From positions 158,819,142-158,883,141 of the forward strand of contig NC_092859.1 of NCBI RefSeq assembly GCF_032062135.1: 64,000 nt of DNA, in the 5' to 3' direction. Positions 1 through 23,975 of the stretch are shown here, piece by piece. The notes below the pieces were generated by a model. The model was not told the origin of the DNA, made no database searches, and saw only the letters and a program-made list of their open reading frames with translations. The position numbers and the translations under genes were made by a program. Origin of the DNA: Pyxicephalus adspersus (lineage: Eukaryota > Chordata > Amphibia > Anura > Pyxicephalidae). Position 1 is the stretch's first letter. Each line of letters starts with the position of its first letter.

Positions 1-847
1 GAATCATTTCTATATTTTTGGCTGCATTTTTAAATTGTAACAATCGTGTCGGATCTTCTCAATCAAAAAACTGGCAAATGAAAAACTCTCCAGGGAACAA
101 AACAAAGATTTATAAAAGATTCTTTGTACATCGCTACTGTGCTCGGGTCGCTATAGATCAGTTCATCTTTGTATGTGATTGTATGTGATAATCTTTGTGT
201 GAGTTGCACGATACAAATTATCACAACCATTATCGTATCTATCATCGTTATTATGTCCATTGATCGGTCTCATTATTACCCAATATTTACCTAACACAGA
301 GATTATTTGTTTCATGTATTCCATCCATCACGATTTATGTTTATTATTCCGATCACTATTCTAGAAATGATTGCTTGTAGGTGAATTGCAATGATAGAGA
401 ATCGCAGCACACATTATTGTGTTATAAATATATCGCGATACTGCACGATATATACACGATTATTGCACAAAATCCTGCACCTGGCATAACAAATTCATGC
501 AGAAATATTTGTCACGATGTTGGATAAAAATCCGTTAATATTAACAAATAATTATTGGAAGAAATTGCTTCCAGGTGACCCCCGACACACAGCTGCGACT
601 TCACACCGACAACCATAAACACCCCACAGAAACTATTCCTATGGGAAATCCCTACAAAATACAAATGTTGGATTAGGATCGCAGTAAAAGGATCTACAAA
701 ACATCAAAAAATAGGAAAATAGTATAAAAATATCTAAAGTAAATGAAATCTAATAAATATATAAATAAATAAAAATATAACTATGTCATAAATCAAATAA
801 TAAAACATACATATATATATAAAGTATTACATATTAAATGATTTTAA

Positions 848-924
848 AAACTATTATAAATATATCTATATACACAAATTATGTAAAACATAATTTGTGT
901 ATATAGATATATTTATAATAGTTT
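848..924. repeat. Perfect 37-bp inverted repeat with 3-base loop
   Basis: The left arm (848-884) is exactly complementary to the right arm (888-924), with AAA between them. The arms are very AT-rich. No transposon ends or target-site duplication were recognised around it. It may be a fold-back element, an AT-rich cruciform, or a palindrome created during assembly. Confidence 0.8.
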
Positions 925-1575
925 GTATTGTTTGTATTGTAATAATGTATTTTTTTAATTTAAATAATAAAATGTAATACAAATAATAAATATTCAGGTA
1001 AATTATTTGCAGATTCTGATGATTATCTATCATTAACAATATATAATATATTACAAGGTTATATCGTGTGTGTGCACATCGCCCATTTCCTGCAGAGGAG
1101 GTTCTGTTCTGTTCGGGTTCGGTGTCAGATTGTGACCTCTCCATTATAATAGGGAATTTGTTTATTGCGTTTTTTTTACTAAAAATAATAATAATTGTAA
1201 AAATAACTACAATTAAAATAATAATAAATTGAAACCAATAATAATAACAATTAGAACAGTGATCATTCCAATTCTTCTTCTTATTGGTAATATTTTTATT
1301 ATAATTATTATTTTGGATTTGATGAACAATATTCCATTTTTACCATTAGCACACTGAATGACACCAATAATCCTATCTGAAATATTCCAGCAATTCAATC
1401 ATTGTAATACCGAATCACTAAACCTTAATAATAATATAATAATATTAAGTTAAAGAATCCAACAAATTACATTACAACACTGAAACAAACGATTGATTTA
1501 TTGAATAGTGAATCCCTGCAGATCGGTCCCAGCTATGGGGATCGGATAAATCCAGCTGATTGTGTATTGTATTGT

Positions 1576-1576
1576 C

Positions 1577-1616
<40 letters not shown>
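1576..1616. repeat. (ATT)n microsatellite
   Basis: About 13 units of ATT run without visible interruption. The open reading frame through it is only poly-leucine/isoleucine from the repeat and is not taken as coding. Confidence 0.9.
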
Positions 1617-1690
1617 GTGTGTTGTGTGCTAAGTGATTGGATCATTGCATGGAATGAGAGATCAACAACTGTTGCTGCTGATTGTCAATG

Positions 1691-2229
1691 NNNNNNNNNN
1701 NNNNNNNNNNNNNNNNNNNNNNNNNNNNNNNNNNNNNNNNNNNNNNNNNNNNNNNNNNNNNNNNNNNNNNNNNNNNNNNNNNNNNNNNNNNNNNNNNNNN
1801 NNNNNNNNNNNNNNNNNNNNNNNNNNNNNNNNNNNNNNNNNNNNNNNNNNNNNNNNNNNNNNNNNNNNNNNNNNNNNNNNNNNNNNNNNNNNNNNNNNNN
1901 NNNNNNNNNNNNNNNNNNNNNNNNNNNNNNNNNNNNNNNNNNNNNNNNNNNNNNNNNNNNNNNNNNNNNNNNNNNNNNNNNNNNNNNNNNNNNNNNNNNN
2001 NNNNNNNNNNNNNNNNNNNNNNNNNNNNNNNNNNNNNNNNNNNNNNNNNNNNNNNNNNNNNNNNNNNNNNNNNNNNNNNNNNNNNNNNNNNNNNNNNNNN
2101 NNNNNNNNNNNNNNNNNNNNNNNNNNNNNNNNNNNNNNNNNNNNNNNNNNNNNNNNNNNNNNNNNNNNNNNNNNNNNNNNNNNNNNNNNNNNNNNNNNNN
2201 NNNNNNNNNNNNNNNNNNNNNNNNNNNNN
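1691..2229. other. Assembly gap (539 N)
   Basis: A run of N. A pax8 5' exon may be hidden here. The long open frames spanning it are artefacts of the N run. Confidence 0.98.
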
Positions 2230-2596
2230 CAGACTTGTAAAGTCATTATCACCAGTCCTTGGCTGCCAGGATGACTTCAGAAGAGGTGAATAGTCTGGGT
2301 GCACCTTACACATGGATAGCTAGGAACAGAAAATGTAATTATTTATATAAAAATCCCAAATCCCCACATTGGGCATTACAACTCCGCTGTTGTCTTTGTG
2401 CAATCAATTCATATAATCCCAGGTACAATCACACAGATACCTGCATGCATTCCGACACAGCCCAGCCTAATACCCCATCATGGACTCCTTGTAGGAAACC
2501 CTGAATTAAAGGGAATGTACAGTTCTTCCAATAGTCCAGCTTGATAGAGTTTCACCAAGATGTGATATTGTTGTGTTGCTTCTGTGTGTAGTTTGT

Positions 2597-2812
2597 CATC
2601 TCCCTCCTATTGTGTGATACTTCCCCCACCTCCTAGATTGTAAGCTCTTTGGGTCAGGATCCTTTCCCCCCTCCTGTGTCACTGTATCTGTCTGTCATTT
2701 ACAACCCCTATTTAATGTACAGCGCTGCATAATATGTTGGTGCTATATAAATCCTGTTTATTATTATAATTAATAATAATAATAATAATAATAAAAATAA
2801 TAATAAGGATAA
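2597..2812 (+). repeat. L2-like LINE 3' tail with (TAA)n end
   Basis: This has the recurrent tail of the LINE family seen again at 15487, 26447, 27333, 41153 and 59133: CCCTCCTATTGTGTGATACT, then AGATTGTAAGCTC, then TGTACAGCGCTGCATAATAT and TATATAAATCCTGTTTA, followed by TAA repeats. It is a 5'-truncated non-LTR insertion in forward orientation. Confidence 0.8.
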
Positions 2813-5800
2813 TAATAATTAGGTATGTATAAGGGCAGCCATATTTGCCTATTATATCTGCGGCTTTATTTTCTGCTTTGCAGTCGTACACAGTGGTTGT
2901 GCTACACTGCTGGTTCCTATATTACATGCCAGGGATGTTTAGGGTTAGGTTTTGATGGGCAGAGAGGAGCACTTACCAGTTCTTCATGCCCACTAACTTA
3001 CCTGCAGTTGCCCATGTAGAATGAATTGGGGTTGCAGTGAGGGGAAAAGGTTGGAAAGCTGGTTCATTAGGAACAAGTGCTTGGTGATGGTTGGGACAGC
3101 AAGGTGCTGACTATCAAACTGATATCTTATCTCAGCAATTGGTAACAGGACCTGTGCTGGGATAGATATCAGGGCTGCCACTGGTCATTGCAGTCTATAA
3201 ATGCTAATTACCTGGCTGACTTTCGCAATCAATGACCTGGAACAATTGTGCAGATCTGGAAAGTCTGAGAGAACTCTTTATCTGTGTCCTTAAGTCATTG
3301 GAGGAATGGAAGTCTTCATACTTCCCCAAATGTAGAGTTAGAGTGATTGTGCTGAGTCAATAAGAGCTCCCTCTAGTGTATGATCTACAAATAATTTATA
3401 CAAGAGGAATTGTACTGCCATTATGGGAGCAATGCATCACTCTTTATATTAGATTTATCTAAAATGATTTTGGTTGCTCCTGAACTAAGTTTATCAATCT
3501 GTGATGGTTTATCAGCAGTGCCATTATGTGATTGGTGCGGCAATTTGTTTTTGAATTATATTTAGACATCATGCAGAGCTAGAAGATGCATTTGGCATGT
3601 AGGGCATTAGGTTTCTGTTGGTTGAAAGCAGAATAGTAAAAATCAAATGGGGCCAATCATTGACACCAGCAGAGCTGTCACCGGCCCCAATTTCCCCATT
3701 TCCCCTATGGCCGGTGACAGCCTTTCCCCAGATTTGGTGGCACTTGCGTTTCAATTGTGCAAATAGCCAAAGGTTGCCCTTTCACCCCTTCTGCTGTCAC
3801 AATGGCACACATAGACCATGCCAGGCCCAGGAAGGAAGAACATTAGTGGCAATAGATCATCCATGGTGGGTGTAAGTTTCTTATTTTGGGTGAGTGTCTT
3901 TGGAGGGGGGTTGTTATGGATTATGGTTGGTTGGACATGTGTATGGTGCCAGGAAGGGGGCGGTGGGCAGGCACAGTATATTATAATCAGCCAATAAATG
4001 TTCATAACGATGAGATTGTGTGTTATTGGAAGGAGAGGAAGAGGCGGCTTTGGTGATTTCTGTGGGGCACCGAGAGGTCCAGAAATGGCCCTGCAATGGG
4101 GGCTTCCCATGATCCCCTCACTAATGAAATGTTTGAAGCAGTCGGTTTTATGTACCATACACACCATTACTTTGTGTAGAACATCTGGAGCTTTATCCTG
4201 GGAACGTTAAGCATCTCGTTTATTGATATCTGCAAATAATTAGACATCTCTTCTACAATCTCCGTATCTCATCTCTGAATGGGGAGTTCTGAATTTTTAC
4301 TGTTATTAGTTTTCATTATCTTTATATCTTTGTGAATGCTCGCAGGTAGGACCCTCCCACCATTCACTGACTATTACAATGTGTGAATCCTTATGTGTTT
4401 ATGTTAGGATGGAATTGTAACTTCTGCATGTTGTCTCTGACTATGATAAAATGATCTGCAGACTCCTGGAATGCGATCGGAGAACTCTGGATGCATGGAG
4501 TTTGTATGGCAACAGGCTGCTTCTTCTGCAATGGTGATTGGATGAAAAGGCACCAAATGGGCCACTTTCCATATTGATTACCCGCTGGTATTGGTTTAAA
4601 AAGTAAATCAATGTCTTGCAAAGCTGTGATTTTGTGTTACAATGTAAGGATTGGCACCATTAGACATTTCTGGAATGGGCATCACAATGTGGGGGGGGGG
4701 GGTAACCCCGAATAACCCCATTGTGACCCCTTTAACTGTTGCTTACAAAACACCTTCCCCGTGTCATGGACCTTCCTAGGAGAATGTATGTTCTGCACGG
4801 GGTAATAATATGGTGAATGATCCCCAGGACTGGATTTTGGTTGAGGGAAAAGTTGATATCATTCTGTTACCTTCGAGTAATTGAGTAATAGTAACATGGT
4901 GTATGATCTATATACATGAGAAGGCTCGGGAGTCATCTACCTGATAACAGGTAACACCGTCCACCCAAAGGCCAAGGGTACTCCCAGGAACTGAAAGCAG
5001 AATATCCAGCGCATTTGCTGCACCTTTGGACGCTTCCCTCCACCGATAGACAGCAATGCAGAACTTTGTGCCAATCAGAATATCTCTCCTATCTATGGAA
5101 TATCCTATCTGTCCTGTGCTTCACCCCAACATTGGAGGGGCAGAATGTTGTACATGTATGTGTTGGGTTTAATGGCTTCTGATTGGGTGATAACATTTTG
5201 GAAAATGCTTTGCGTTGGGTCCTTGGTGTGCATAGCCCGAGGAATGTAATGAGATATCGGAGCCTCCCATCACCCCACATTTCTTTATAAATTTGAGTTT
5301 TGTTGTATCTAAACATTGCGTTTGTCCACAGAGCTCATCTCAGAAGGGGGCCGCACAGGACCTGCCAGCTCACTGCATATAGGTCAGCAGTTACATTATT
5401 ACAATATGTGTGACATACAGGGGCGCCCACCTACCTGCCCGGACATTTGTAGCAGAAATTAGCTTTCATCTTTTCACATTTTAGCACAGAATGTGTAGGC
5501 AAAAGACACAACCATGCCATGGCCCGGCCCCTTGGCTAGCAAGGTCAACATTACCTGTGAGCCCATTGTCAAAGAACACAGTGGGCAGCATTTCCATTGG
5601 CTGGTGTTTACCACTCCTGATCTCAACCAGCCAATGGGATCGCTGCTTGATGTGTACTTTAACAACAAGTTTACAACTGATGTTTTTGTGGCAAGAACTT
5701 TGCAGTTGACATATTTGCTTTGGCTATAGGACGAGTTATTTGCTTCCCCTCCATATATTTATTTACTCTGCAATTCTATTGTGCAAATATTAAAGGTTCT

Positions 5801-6066
5801 TGTGTCAGGTGGGTCTGTTCATTGACTACAAAACTACTAACTAGCTAACTTCAAGCACCATAGTCCTACTTAAAGGGGGGTTTGCAGGCACACATATTGC
5901 ATACATGTATTCAGCCATCTATGTATTGCCTACTATACACCTTATTATAAAATATCCTTTTCAATACAATATAAGACACAGACTGTTGTTACAGTTATCT
6001 CTGTATGTGAACAATGGCCCGATATATGTTCCAGACTAATAACAGCCATGTTTCTCCTCCATCCAG

Positions 6067-17151
<11,085 letters not shown>

Positions 17152-18590
17152 TTTTCACGGACGATAACGCCTTTCCCCGCAGCCGGGCCCTGGGAATGTG
17201 ACCAAAAAGAAGCCTCCATGGAGGCACGGCGCCAATGTTACCATGGACAAATCATCAGTGACCTGTTATCCATTAATACAAAACAAACACCATACAGAGC
17301 CTGGGGGAGGGGTGACAGAGAGAGGGCGAAGTCAAACATCTCCTGCAGAGAGAATCCAACTCCAAAAATATAAATGGAATGGGGACCACAAATGCTGAAC
17401 ACTGATAGGCTGATGAATATGGCTGCAGAATCAGCACTGAATGGAAAAACATCTCAAAAAATTATCTTGCAGGAAAAGCCGCAGTCACCAAAAGATATTC
17501 AGAATGGCTGTTTGCTGATTACCAAAGGATTCCGTCCAATAATCTGGGACTGAGCTCCTGAGCCCAACCCGAGTCCAGATCATCTACAATAACATATTTA
17601 CATATTCTAAAAAGCAGTAAAATATTTTCATGCTGCACTAAAAATGATTTTAATTTATTTCTCAATAGTCACAAAGAATCAAAGTCTACTTTGTGTGCAC
17701 TGAATGCTGAGCAAACCCAGATATCACCTATAAAAGAAGCAGTGACATCATCACATGTGCAGGAAACAGAGATGTGGGAGGGGCCAGGCAGCTCCACCCA
17801 CTGCAGGCTGGCTGCTGAGAGCTACTGGAGGGGGCGGAGTCAAGACCAGTCACCCTGCACAGGGAGAGAGAGCGGTCTGTCATTGCAGTGCCCCAAAGTG
17901 TGGCATGGAAATACAGGAGCCGATATAATATGAACTCCTTTACTGCTTGTTAGAATATGTAAACCATTGTCTGGGCACAGGTGCACTTTAATATCAAACT
18001 CCCCTATCTGCCCTAAAATTAAAAGCAAGGGGCAATAAAGCAATCTCTAATGACCTCAAACCACGTTTGATACGATTCTCCTACACTTTCTGTATTTGAA
18101 ATACCAATCAGAACTGACAATACAAAGGTGTGCACACAGTGCATGGGGAGTCCCAGCAGCAGCACCTACCTAAGGCTCTGTATGTGCACAGGAGTAGTAG
18201 GTAAGTTCCCCTCCTGCAGGCGCCATTACATACCCTTCCCCTCGTGTACAAAGACTTTCCAGCATTGTGTGTGGTTGTGTACACACATGGCCGCAATGTT
18301 CACCTCGTGCCTGGAGCTGGGCATAGTGTGTGCTTTACCTCCCCCTCTGCAATAAATTGGGGAACCCCCAGAGGTCGGTGCCCGGGCACTGCACCCCAAC
18401 TTCCCACTTAATGCCAATGCATGGAATCACCTACAGGACCACAGGGATACAGACAAGACAGTGCTTCCTCTGCACAGCTGTACTTTCTCCATAGTCTGTG
18501 TACATACCTGAGTTACAAATATCGTGTACATAAATTATTTGTAAAATTAAATATTTTAAATAAATAAGCATGAACGACATCGGGTGCTGT
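17152..18590 (+). other. pax8 3' untranslated region (extent inferred)
   Basis: The sequence after the pax8 stop is free of recognised repeats and has no good coding frame. Candidate AATAAA poly(A) signals lie at 18034, 18351 and 18559. Which is used cannot be decided from sequence, so the right end is an estimate. Confidence 0.5.
18559..18564 (+). promoter_or_regulatory. Candidate pax8 poly(A) signal AATAAA
   Basis: The last of three AATAAA hexamers in the 1.4 kb after the stop (others at 18034-18039 and 18351-18356). A GT-rich stretch follows within about 30 bases (GTGCTGTGTGGTGTCC), as expected for a cleavage-stimulating element. That makes this the best of the three. Confidence 0.5.
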
Positions 18591-19194
18591 GTGGTGTCCA
18601 GATAAAAATTTTCTGTGCAGCGGGTTCTTAATAATGCTTTTCTAAGGCTCAGCTCTGCTTCTTTGTTGTAAAAAGTTCATTGTTTACAGAGCTGAATAGC
18701 TGAACATTAGCAGTAGCACTACCTTTTCTGTCCAGAGGGGGCACTACAGGCTCATTCATTTGGAAAGCAAACAGTTTCGGCTGGTCAAACATCAGAGTTC
18801 CCATTTATACAATTATGTTTTTTCTAGTTTTTGGAGAAGGATTTTAGTGAGGAGAGGGATTAGAAGTTCTACCAAGACAGGAAAAGTCTGCAACAAGGAC
18901 ACAGACATCAATAAAAGCTGAATGGGGTTCTAGCCTCCCCCAAACCCATTTAATCTCTAAAGCTGATATATACAATGATTAGGCAATTCATGGACCCCCT
19001 GACCGGTGAAGGGATTGCATTGCTGATCTGGTGGCCCCAGACATGGTGGTGGTGGTGGGGGTTATATTGGGCAGGGGGTGAAGGTGATAGGTTGAAGGAA
19101 GGAAACGGGGTAAGTGTTCAGATCTTAGCGATCTTAGCAACTTAGCGACCAAATTGTGATTGGACGATGGGACAGAGCGCCTCCAAAGTGCCAG

Positions 19195-19679
19195 TCTTGT
19201 GGGCTATCCCCAGTATGCAGGGGTTGGTACCTACGAATAATGATTCAATGACCATTGGTAAACTGGCACCCAAAGCCTATTAGTTCACATGGAGGGTGGG
19301 GGTGGGGTTGATGAAGTTTGTCCAAATGGTGGAATCCCACAGAAGTCCTACAGAAGCACAATTTGATGAAAAACTTAATGATAGAAAGGTGTCAGAAGAC
19401 ACAGAGTATTGCAGCTTGCTGTGTATGGGGGCCACATAGCTGCAGACCTGGCCAGACCAGGCTGTGCCCATGCTGAGCCCTCTCCACCAATAAAAAGGTC
19501 GACAACGGTCCCAACCGGGCCATAGACCAATGGAAGAAGGTGGTCTGGTCTGATGAATCTCATTATCTTTAGATCGGAGTGCATCCACCTGGATGAGGTA
19601 TGGCAGCAGGGGGCATTATGGGAAGAAGGTGGACCAATGGAGGCAGCAGGGTGTATTATGGGAAGAAGGTGGACTGATG
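19195..19679 (+). mobile_element. Decayed Tc1/mariner transposase fragment
   Basis: Recognisable Tc1-type transposase text runs in broken frames. At 19530-19563 the frame reads QWKKVVWSDESH, the stretch around the second catalytic Asp of the DDE triad. Upstream GATAGAAAGGTGTCAGAA and GTATGCAGGGGTTGGTACC also match the element. Stops and indels make it non-functional. Its right end passes directly into the 40-bp minisatellite. Confidence 0.8.
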
Positions 19680-20604
19680 NNNNNNNNNNNNNNNNNNNNN
19701 NNNNNNNNNNNNNNNNNNNNNNNNNNNNNNNNNNNNNNNNNNNNNNNNNNNNNNNNNNNNNNNNNNNNNNNNNNNNNNNNNNNNNNNNNNNNNNNNNNNN
19801 NNNNNNNNNNNNNNNNNNNNNNNNNNNNNNNNNNNNNNNNNNNNNNNNNNNNNNNNNNNNNNNNNNNNNNNNNNNNNNNNNNNNNNNNNNNNNNNNNNNN
19901 NNNNNNNNNNNNNNNNNNNNNNNNNNNNNNNNNNNNNNNNNNNNNNNNNNNNNNNNNNNNNNNNNNNNNNNNNNNNNNNNNNNNNNNNNNNNNNNNNNNN
20001 NNNNNNNNNNNNNNNNNNNNNNNNNNNNNNNNNNNNNNNGTGGGGGCAGCAAGGTGCATTATGGGAAGAAGGTGGGATGGTGGGGGCAGCAAGGTGCATT
20101 ATGGGAAGAAGGTGGACCGATGGAGGCAGCAAGGTGCATTATGGGAAGGTGGACCGATGGGGGCAGAAGGGGGCATTATGGGAGGAAGGTGGACCGATGG
20201 AGGAAGGTGGACCGATGAAGGCAGCAGGGTGTAATATGGGAGGTAGGTGGACCGATGGGGGCAGCAGGGTGCATTACGGGAGGAAGGTGGACCGATGGGG
20301 GCAGCAGGGTGCATTACGGAGGAAGGTGGACTGATGGAGGCAGCAGGGTGCATTATGGGAGGTAGGTGGACCGATGGGGGCAGCAGGGTGCATTACAGAG
20401 GAAGGTGGACCGATGGAGGCAGCACGGTGCATTATGGGAAGAAGGTGGACCGATGGGGGCAGCAGGGTGCATTATGGGAGGAAGGTGGACTGATGGGGGC
20501 AGCAGGGTGCATTATGGGAGGAAGGTGGACTGATGGGGGCAGCAGGGTGCATTATGGGAGGAAGGTGGACCGATGGGGGCAGCAGGGGGCATTATGGGAG
20601 GAAG
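19604..20604 (+). repeat. 40-bp minisatellite derived from Tc1 coding sequence
   Basis: Tandem 40-base units carry GTGGACCGATGGGGGCAGCA and GGGTGCATTATGGGAGGAAG, with small length variants. At least 14 units are readable between 20040 and 20604, with more at 19604-19679. The array is interrupted by gaps at 19680-20039 and 20605-21022, so its real length is unknown. The unit matches the Tc1 transposase segment that follows the DESH motif. Confidence 0.9.
19680..20039. other. Assembly gap (360 N)
   Basis: A run of N inside the minisatellite, a usual failure point for short-read assembly. Confidence 0.98.
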
Positions 20605-21022
20605 NNNNNNNNNNNNNNNNNNNNNNNNNNNNNNNNNNNNNNNNNNNNNNNNNNNNNNNNNNNNNNNNNNNNNNNNNNNNNNNNNNNNNNNNNNNNNNNN
20701 NNNNNNNNNNNNNNNNNNNNNNNNNNNNNNNNNNNNNNNNNNNNNNNNNNNNNNNNNNNNNNNNNNNNNNNNNNNNNNNNNNNNNNNNNNNNNNNNNNNN
20801 NNNNNNNNNNNNNNNNNNNNNNNNNNNNNNNNNNNNNNNNNNNNNNNNNNNNNNNNNNNNNNNNNNNNNNNNNNNNNNNNNNNNNNNNNNNNNNNNNNNN
20901 NNNNNNNNNNNNNNNNNNNNNNNNNNNNNNNNNNNNNNNNNNNNNNNNNNNNNNNNNNNNNNNNNNNNNNNNNNNNNNNNNNNNNNNNNNNNNNNNNNNN
21001 NNNNNNNNNNNNNNNNNNNNNN
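20605..21022. other. Assembly gap (418 N)
   Basis: A run of N at the right end of the minisatellite. Confidence 0.98.
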
Positions 21023-23204
21023 ATCTTGGCTGCTCAGTTTATTTGTAATATACTATTACAGTACATCTGTCACATAACTGGGAACCACCAATTGGACACG
21101 CAGTGGTGCCTCAGCAGAGATTCCCATCGATGAACAACACATCTCCCAACGACTTGTAGATTCACAGATATAACATCACGGGCATTGCTATTGGTTCATC
21201 AAGTAAAGATAAGTAAAGGGTCGGGAAGCAAGGTCAGATTTCCGATTTTCCCCTTGTACCACCAGGCCAAGGGTTGAGGCGAGGTGTTGGCAATAACGTT
21301 CCATTGCTGAATTGCGTTGGGCTGAACTCATTGGACTCGTGGTTACCAATCTGGACTGCAAAGTCCACAACACTTCCTCACCATTGGGCCATTTCTTGGT
21401 TTGGGGAACCCAGACAACATTGGGGTGGAATTCCATTGAAAATGACAACTTGAAAGTGGGAGATTGAAAATGTTGGCCCCAATTGCCCTCCATATGTCCA
21501 CTCTATTGGTGGTACTTCTGTAACGTCTCCATCCATGGTTGGCGGAGTAGTAGATGTGGTGTTTGTACATTATCAGCTCCCACTGCCTATAGACAGCAGG
21601 AAGCCGCCATGTTTGCTCTCCACCAGCAGTAGGCGCTGAGTTCAATGAATGGAGCGCAGGCCGCCAGTTTTCGGGAGGTGTCTGCCAGCCTCAGGATGCT
21701 GCATTATGGACCAGACTCCTTGGAGAGCTGTGATCATTCAAGTGCTCAGAACTCATTAGGGATAAATCAAACCAGTAACAGCAGGAAGCAGAAAGAGTAC
21801 ACCCAGCGTTCAGCAATGTTCCCCCTCCCATACCCCAGAGCCTCCCTCTTCTCCTAACACTCCAAATATTCTACCTCCTCCCAGATCATGATGGGGTGGA
21901 TGGATGCACACAAGCCGAATTTCTCCTTCTCACTGCCTCTCATTTGTAGAAACTGCACAGGAAAAGAACACCTTTAACTCTTTCACTCCCAGCAATTTCT
22001 GCCATAGATTGGCGCTCAGACTGAGACATCACTGCGTTCACCGAAGAGACAGACGCCCAATGACACATGGCGGCGGAGTATCTGGACAGCCAGTCAGAGG
22101 GCTGGGTACAGGGACCCCGGGGGTCCCAGGAGGGAAGGATAAGGAGGAAAGGTTGGGGAGGGTGAGGGTTTGCAAATAAAAGTTCACGAAGCAGAAAATA
22201 AAAAAGCAAATTATACAGATGTGCCAATTTTCAGGATCATTGCTCCGTCCGCCCTCTCTCTATGGTGAAAGGGTGTGTCCCTTGGGGCCCCTGGTAGCAA
22301 AACAAGGAATATCCTCTCATTGTATGGCTTCCCATTCAGTTAGAGATGAAAGTGGAGTTCTTTTTATTTATAAAGGTGCCAGAGACCTGCAGAGGAAGCA
22401 TTTTATAACTTATTGGATGATCATTGGCCATATCTAGATGGAAGGTGTTCGAGCAGCATGTATGTGGCTATTGTAAGACCCCACCATTGGCTATATCAGC
22501 AATGAGAACCCCACATCAGTCAGACCAGGCCAGCAGCCCGACAGATCTCATCTTCTGATCCAACCATTGAAGATCTGCTGGCCTACAAGGACTACAAGGA
22601 CTTCATTCCGGTCCATACATCTATGATGACCTTTGCCAGCCATCATTCTGCAGACCAATGGCCCAGATAGCACCCCAACCCCAAGGTCCAAGCACTGTCT
22701 GGGTTCTTATGTTCGGGCTACTTTGATATTATTGTATCAATTGGATCAGATTGGAGATTGGATCAATCGATATCTAGTGCCAACATCCCATTACCAACAG
22801 AGACTAACAAATTTCCTCTATCAAGAGATTATCGGGAGTTTTTAGGCCATATACACAAAAAATAAATAAGAGCAAAGTATGGTGAATAAAGTACGTGTAT
22901 ATCTATGATTTTTAATAATGTTTTCCAATGTCATGGACACAAATATTGACATGGTTGGTAATGTTTAGTAATGTTGTACAGTAAATACCCTCATGTCCAA
23001 ATACTCCCGAGAATTATCTGTAAAACGCGTTAGCAAATATAATGGGAATGTATTGTTAAATTGCTTATCAATGGTTTCATGGAAATGATTATTACAGCCC
23101 TCCTGTGTAGCAATCCAACCTGCGTCACTTTGATGAATTGTGATGGCTACATGGCTTTGTCAAAAGGATTTGAGCAGTGTTCCTAATACGCAGAAAAGGG
23201 GTTC

Positions 23205-23400
23205 CAAAAACATGCAGTTAGGATAATTGGCTTCCCCCAACATTCCCCTTAGACTGTATTAATGACATATGACTATGGTAGGGACATTAGATTGTGAGCT
23301 CCTTCGAGGGACAGCTAGTCACATGACTATGGACTTTGTACAGTGCTGTGTAATGTCGGCGCTATAAAAGTACTGTATATTAATAATATGTAATAATATA
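23205..23400 (+). repeat. SINE, 3' half
   Basis: AAAACATGCAGTTAGGATAA, GACATTAGATTGTGAGCTCC and the TATGGACTTTGTACAGTGCT tail identify the tRNA-headed SINE. The head is missing. The tail runs into a TA-rich stretch directly before a Tc1 fragment. Confidence 0.8.
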
Positions 23401-23424
23401 TATATATTATAATTATTACCTAAT

Positions 23425-23780
23425 AAAAGGGGTCCAAGGAAGGAGAACCAGTGAACCAACAATAGGGCAATGGGCATGGGGGCGAAGTGAATCCATCTAA
23501 TCCAATCATACAGAAGAGTTACTGTAGCACAAATTGCTAAAAATCCCAATGCTGACCATAAGAAAATTATGTCAGAGGGCTGCACAGCTGCGGAGAGCCC
23601 ATGTGGACTCCTATCTACCATCAAAAGCATGGGCAAGTGAGGGTAGGAAGTGGATCATGTAGCAATAGAAGAAGGTGGTCTGGTCCGATGGATCACATTT
23701 ACTTTTAGATCATGTGACTGGCCAGGTGCGTCATTTACCTGAGGAACAGATGGCAGCAGGATGCACTATGGGAAAAAGAA
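23425..23780 (+). mobile_element. Second decayed Tc1/mariner fragment
   Basis: GGGGTCCAAGGAAGGAGAAC, ACTGTAGCACAAATTGCTAA and GAAGAAGGTGGTCTGGTCCG follow the order of a Tc1 transposase gene, and the frame near 23660-23775 reads like VVWSD...DHVTG...MAAGCTMG. Frameshifts and deletions make it a relic. It preserves a single copy of the segment that is amplified as the minisatellite at 19604. Confidence 0.8.
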
Positions 23781-23818
23781 GGGTCAGAGGTGGCACTTAA
23801 ACAGTCTGCTGCTATTGT

Positions 23819-23975
23819 CAGTGATCTCCCCAGCCCCTTTTAGCAGGGTGCACCACCCAGCACTTTTCAGCACCCACACGGCTGTTTTTGGGTTGTTACT
23901 GAAGAGTTGGCTCACAATACAAGGGCTGCCACCCACCTACAGCTTCTTCCATCACAGCTTCTGGTTAGAACACTG
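23819..23975 (+). mobile_element. hAT-like MITE, copy 1
   Basis: Starts CAGTGATCTCCCC and ends AGAACACTG, with internal GCACCACCCAGCACTTTTCA and GGGCTGCCACCCACCTACAG. It is the leftmost of 18 copies in the window. The family has CAGTG/CACTG ends and no coding capacity. Confidence 0.85.

Larger units (their letters stand above)
1..6066. other. Sequence upstream of the first visible pax8 exon (5' flank or intron 1)
   Basis: No coding exon could be supported here. The stretch holds a strongly AT-rich part (about 690-1500), a perfect inverted repeat, a trinucleotide run, an assembly gap and one LINE tail at about 2597-2790; the rest looks like unique non-coding DNA. The pax8 exon carrying the start codon is expected on this side. 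I looked for the short conserved N-terminal peptide that precedes the paired domain and did not find it, so it lies in the gap at 1691-2229 or left of the window. Confidence 0.6.

Noticed and set aside
5598..5637. Short hairpin CCATTGGCTGG / CCAGCCAATGG with inverted CCAAT boxes as a promoter
   Set aside because: It is too short and isolated, with no CpG island, no TATA or initiator context and no transcript start evidence.
20247..21077. 276-codon open frame with GGRWTDGGSRVHY repeats
   Set aside because: It is a translation of the 40-bp minisatellite and the N gap, with no start context and no domain.
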